Source: Verrucomicrobia bacterium UBA1629
GTDB taxonomy: Bacteria > Verrucomicrobiota > Kiritimatiellia > RFP12 > UBA1067
Assembly (NCBI GenBank): GCA_002321305.1
Contig: DCMF01000088.1
Coordinates: forward strand, 1,562-9,436
DNA length: 7,875 bases
Direction of reading: 5' to 3'
The position numbers and the translations under genes are program-made. The notes under the pieces were generated by a model that ran no database searches, was not told the origin of the DNA, and worked only from the letters and a program-made list of their open reading frames with translations. This document shows, piece by piece, positions 6,373 through 7,875 of the stretch. The stretch's first letter is position 1. Every line of letters begins with the position of its first letter.

Positions 6373-7875
6373 ATGAAGAATTCGGAAATCAGGGCGTTTT
6401 GCGTCACCGTTGCCGCCGCCGCGTGCGCGGGGCTTTCGACGTGGGCGCGAGACCCGGTCGACTGGGTCAACACGGGGATTGGCAGCGTGAGCCACATGCT
6501 CGTGCCGACGTTCCGCACGGTGCAGCGTCCGAACGCGATGTTCCGCTTCAACGGCCCCGCCGGGTCGTTTGTCGAGGACCGGGTGCGCACCTGCCATCTT
6601 TTCGTCCCCGGACATCGCGACCCCGGCGTCTTCCCGTTCCATCCGAAGGGCGGGGACGCGGACGCGCCTTTCTGCGGGACCTGGGACCAGGAACACGCGA
6701 CGCCGTACTCGTACGACGTCTATCTCGACGGCGAGGCGGTCAGGATGTCCGTCGCGCCGGGCGAGAAGGCCGGTCTCTTCGTCTTCGACTTCGAGCGGCC
6801 GGGGCCGCACGCGCTCGTCTTCTCGGCGAAGGACCGCGTTCGCGGCCGCGTGACGGTTCGCGGCTGCGAGCTGGACGGGCTGGACGTCTACGGCAACTAC
6901 CGGGGCGACATCCGCGCCGACGTCTTCCTGCGCGGCTCGTTCGACGTCGAGCCGACGGGCGTCCGCACGGCGGGCGGGCGCACGGTCGTCAGCTTCCCGG
7001 AGAAGCCGTGCACCGTCCGCCTGCGCGTGGCGTTCTCCTACCTGTCACCTGGCCAGGCCGCGCGCAACCTTGCGGCCGAGATCCCGGACTTCGACTTCGC
7101 GCGCGTCGCCGGCGGGGCGCGCGAAGCCTGGAATCGGACGCTTGGGCAGGTCGCGGTCGAGGGCGGCACGGACAACGAGCGCACCGTCTTCTACACGGCG
7201 CTCTGGCGGACGTACGAGCGCATGGTGAACGTGACGGAGGAGGGCCGATACCGGGGCTTCGACGGGAAGGTCCACGACGCCGGCGGCTCGGACTACTACG
7301 TCGACGACTGGTCATGGGACACCTACCGCGCGGCGCATCCGCTGATGGCGATCCTGCGGCCAAAGGAGGAGGGCGACAAGATGCAGAGCTACGTGCGCAT
7401 GGGCGAGCAGAACAGGGAGGGGTGGATGCCGGTCTTTCCCTGCATCGCCGGCGACCGCCACTCGATGGTGAACCGGCATCCCTCGGTGATGATGCTCGAC
7501 GCCTGGCGGAAAGGCGTGCGCAACTTCGACGCGCGGCGGGCGTTCGAGATCATCGACCGCACCGAGGAGACGGAATCTCTCGTGCCGTGGTACCGTGGGC
7601 CGCTCACGGAGCTTGACGTCTTCTACAAGGCGCACGGCTACTACCCCGGCCTCCGGACGAACGAGACGGAGTGGGTCGAGGGCGTCGACCGGCGCTGGGA
7701 GCACCGGCAGTGCGTCTCCGTGACGCAGGGCGCGGCGCTGGACGCCTGGGCGATCGCGGAGTTCGGCCGCGAGCTCGGCATCGACGCCGCGCGCCTCGAG
7801 AAGTACGACGCGCGGGCGAAGGGGTATCGCGCGCTCTGGAACCCGAAGACGCAGTTCTTCCACCCGAAGGACGCG
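6373..7875 (+). CDS. GH92 alpha-mannosidase-type enzyme, 3' truncated
   Basis: This is the first 501 residues of a secreted family GH92 enzyme; members are calcium-dependent inverting exo-alpha-mannosidases that trim N-glycans or mannans. The frame is open from ATG 6373 to the window edge. Residues 1-25 form a signal peptide with likely cleavage after STWA. The N-terminal beta-sandwich (about 27-240) opens with DPVDWVNTGIGSVSHMLVPT (27-46), typical of the GH92 branch with SHLLVPT-like motifs rather than the GHTFPGA form. The (alpha/alpha)6 catalytic region begins about 250, with VFYTALWRTYERM (272-284), RYRGFDGKVH (292-301), DWSWDTYRAAHPLMAI (312-327), GWMPVFPCIAGDRHS (350-364) and VSVTQGAALDAWAIAEFG (448-465). 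GH92 proteins usually have roughly 700-800 residues, so 200-300 are missing, including the expected catalytic TEGN- and GNDD-type motifs. Activity therefore cannot be judged here. It sits 16 bases after the GH27 gene as the third member of the cluster; linkage specificity is unknown. Confidence 0.92.
   Translation, partial: MKNSEIRAFCVTVAAAACAGLSTWARDPVDWVNTGIGSVSHMLVPTFRTVQRPNAMFRFNGPAGSFVEDRVRTCHLFVPGHRDPGVFPFHPKGGDADAPFCGTWDQEHATPYSYDVYLDGEAVRMSVAPGEKAGLFVFDFERPGPHALVFSAKDRVRGRVTVRGCELDGLDVYGNYRGDIRADVFLRGSFDVEPTGVRTAGGRTVVSFPEKPCTVRLRVAFSYLSPGQAARNLAAEIPDFDFARVAGGAREAWNRTLGQVAVEGGTDNERTVFYTALWRTYERMVNVTEEGRYRGFDGKVHDAGGSDYYVDDWSWDTYRAAHPLMAILRPKEEGDKMQSYVRMGEQNREGWMPVFPCIAGDRHSMVNRHPSVMMLDAWRKGVRNFDARRAFEIIDRTEETESLVPWYRGPLTELDVFYKAHGYYPGLRTNETEWVEGVDRRWEHRQCVSVTQGAALDAWAIAEFGRELGIDAARLEKYDARAKGYRALWNPKTQFFHPKDA

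Noticed and set aside
4302..6590. Two long minus-strand open frames opposite the GH27 gene
   Set aside because: They are shadows of the GC-rich codon pattern; the + strand carries all GH27 motifs and both catalytic Asp residues.
6399..7616. A long + strand open frame overlapping the GH92 gene in another frame
   Set aside because: It is arginine- and glycine-rich without domain motifs. The frame starting at 6373 has a signal peptide and continuous GH92 similarity to the window end.

Overview
The window is GC-rich, densely packed and coding on the + strand only. It holds four protein genes, and both end genes are cut by the window edges. The gene content suggests a member of the PVC group (Planctomycetes-Verrucomicrobia-Chlamydiae), most likely a gut- or rumen-type Kiritimatiellota/Verrucomicrobiota bacterium. 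It includes a secreted SUMF1-like protein with a particular beta-rich leader, a large DUF6259-type putative glycosidase, an NPCBM-bearing GH27 enzyme and a GH92 enzyme. No SusC/SusD pair is present. The taxonomic assignment is inference from remembered family resemblance, not from a search.

Layout. Bases 1-17 are an unbroken run of G, probably a sequencing or assembly artefact at a contig end. The first gene (about 2-1282) runs directly out of that run. It lacks its start and most of its signal peptide, and encodes an FGE/SUMF1-fold protein without the canonical catalytic cysteine pair. A 213-base gap of lower GC follows (1283-1495). It carries a small palindrome, a weak hairpin and an 8-bp inverted repeat whose right arm overlaps the ribosome binding site of the next gene. 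I see no convincing rho-independent terminator there.

From 1496 onward three genes form a tight cluster: a 924-residue putative glycoside hydrolase (1496-4270), a GH27 alpha-galactosidase-type enzyme (4317-6356) and a GH92 alpha-mannosidase-type enzyme (6373 to the window end, 3' truncated). The gaps between them are 46 and 16 bases, each with a Shine-Dalgarno sequence, which fits one operon. The two recognisable enzymes have clear signal peptides. The first has only a short hydrophobic start.

Working together: the GH27 would remove terminal alpha-galactose (or a related alpha-linked sugar), the GH92 would trim alpha-mannose, and the DUF6259 protein would attack an unknown linkage. This is a plausible small catabolic locus for a complex glycan such as a host or yeast N-glycan or mannan, or a galactose-capped polysaccharide. 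The most interesting unknown is the DUF6259 protein, which joins a TIM-barrel-like hydrolase region to a C-terminal GATase-like (ThuA or beta-galactosidase-trimerisation-like) region. I saw no tRNA, rRNA, CRISPR array, insertion sequence or attachment site.
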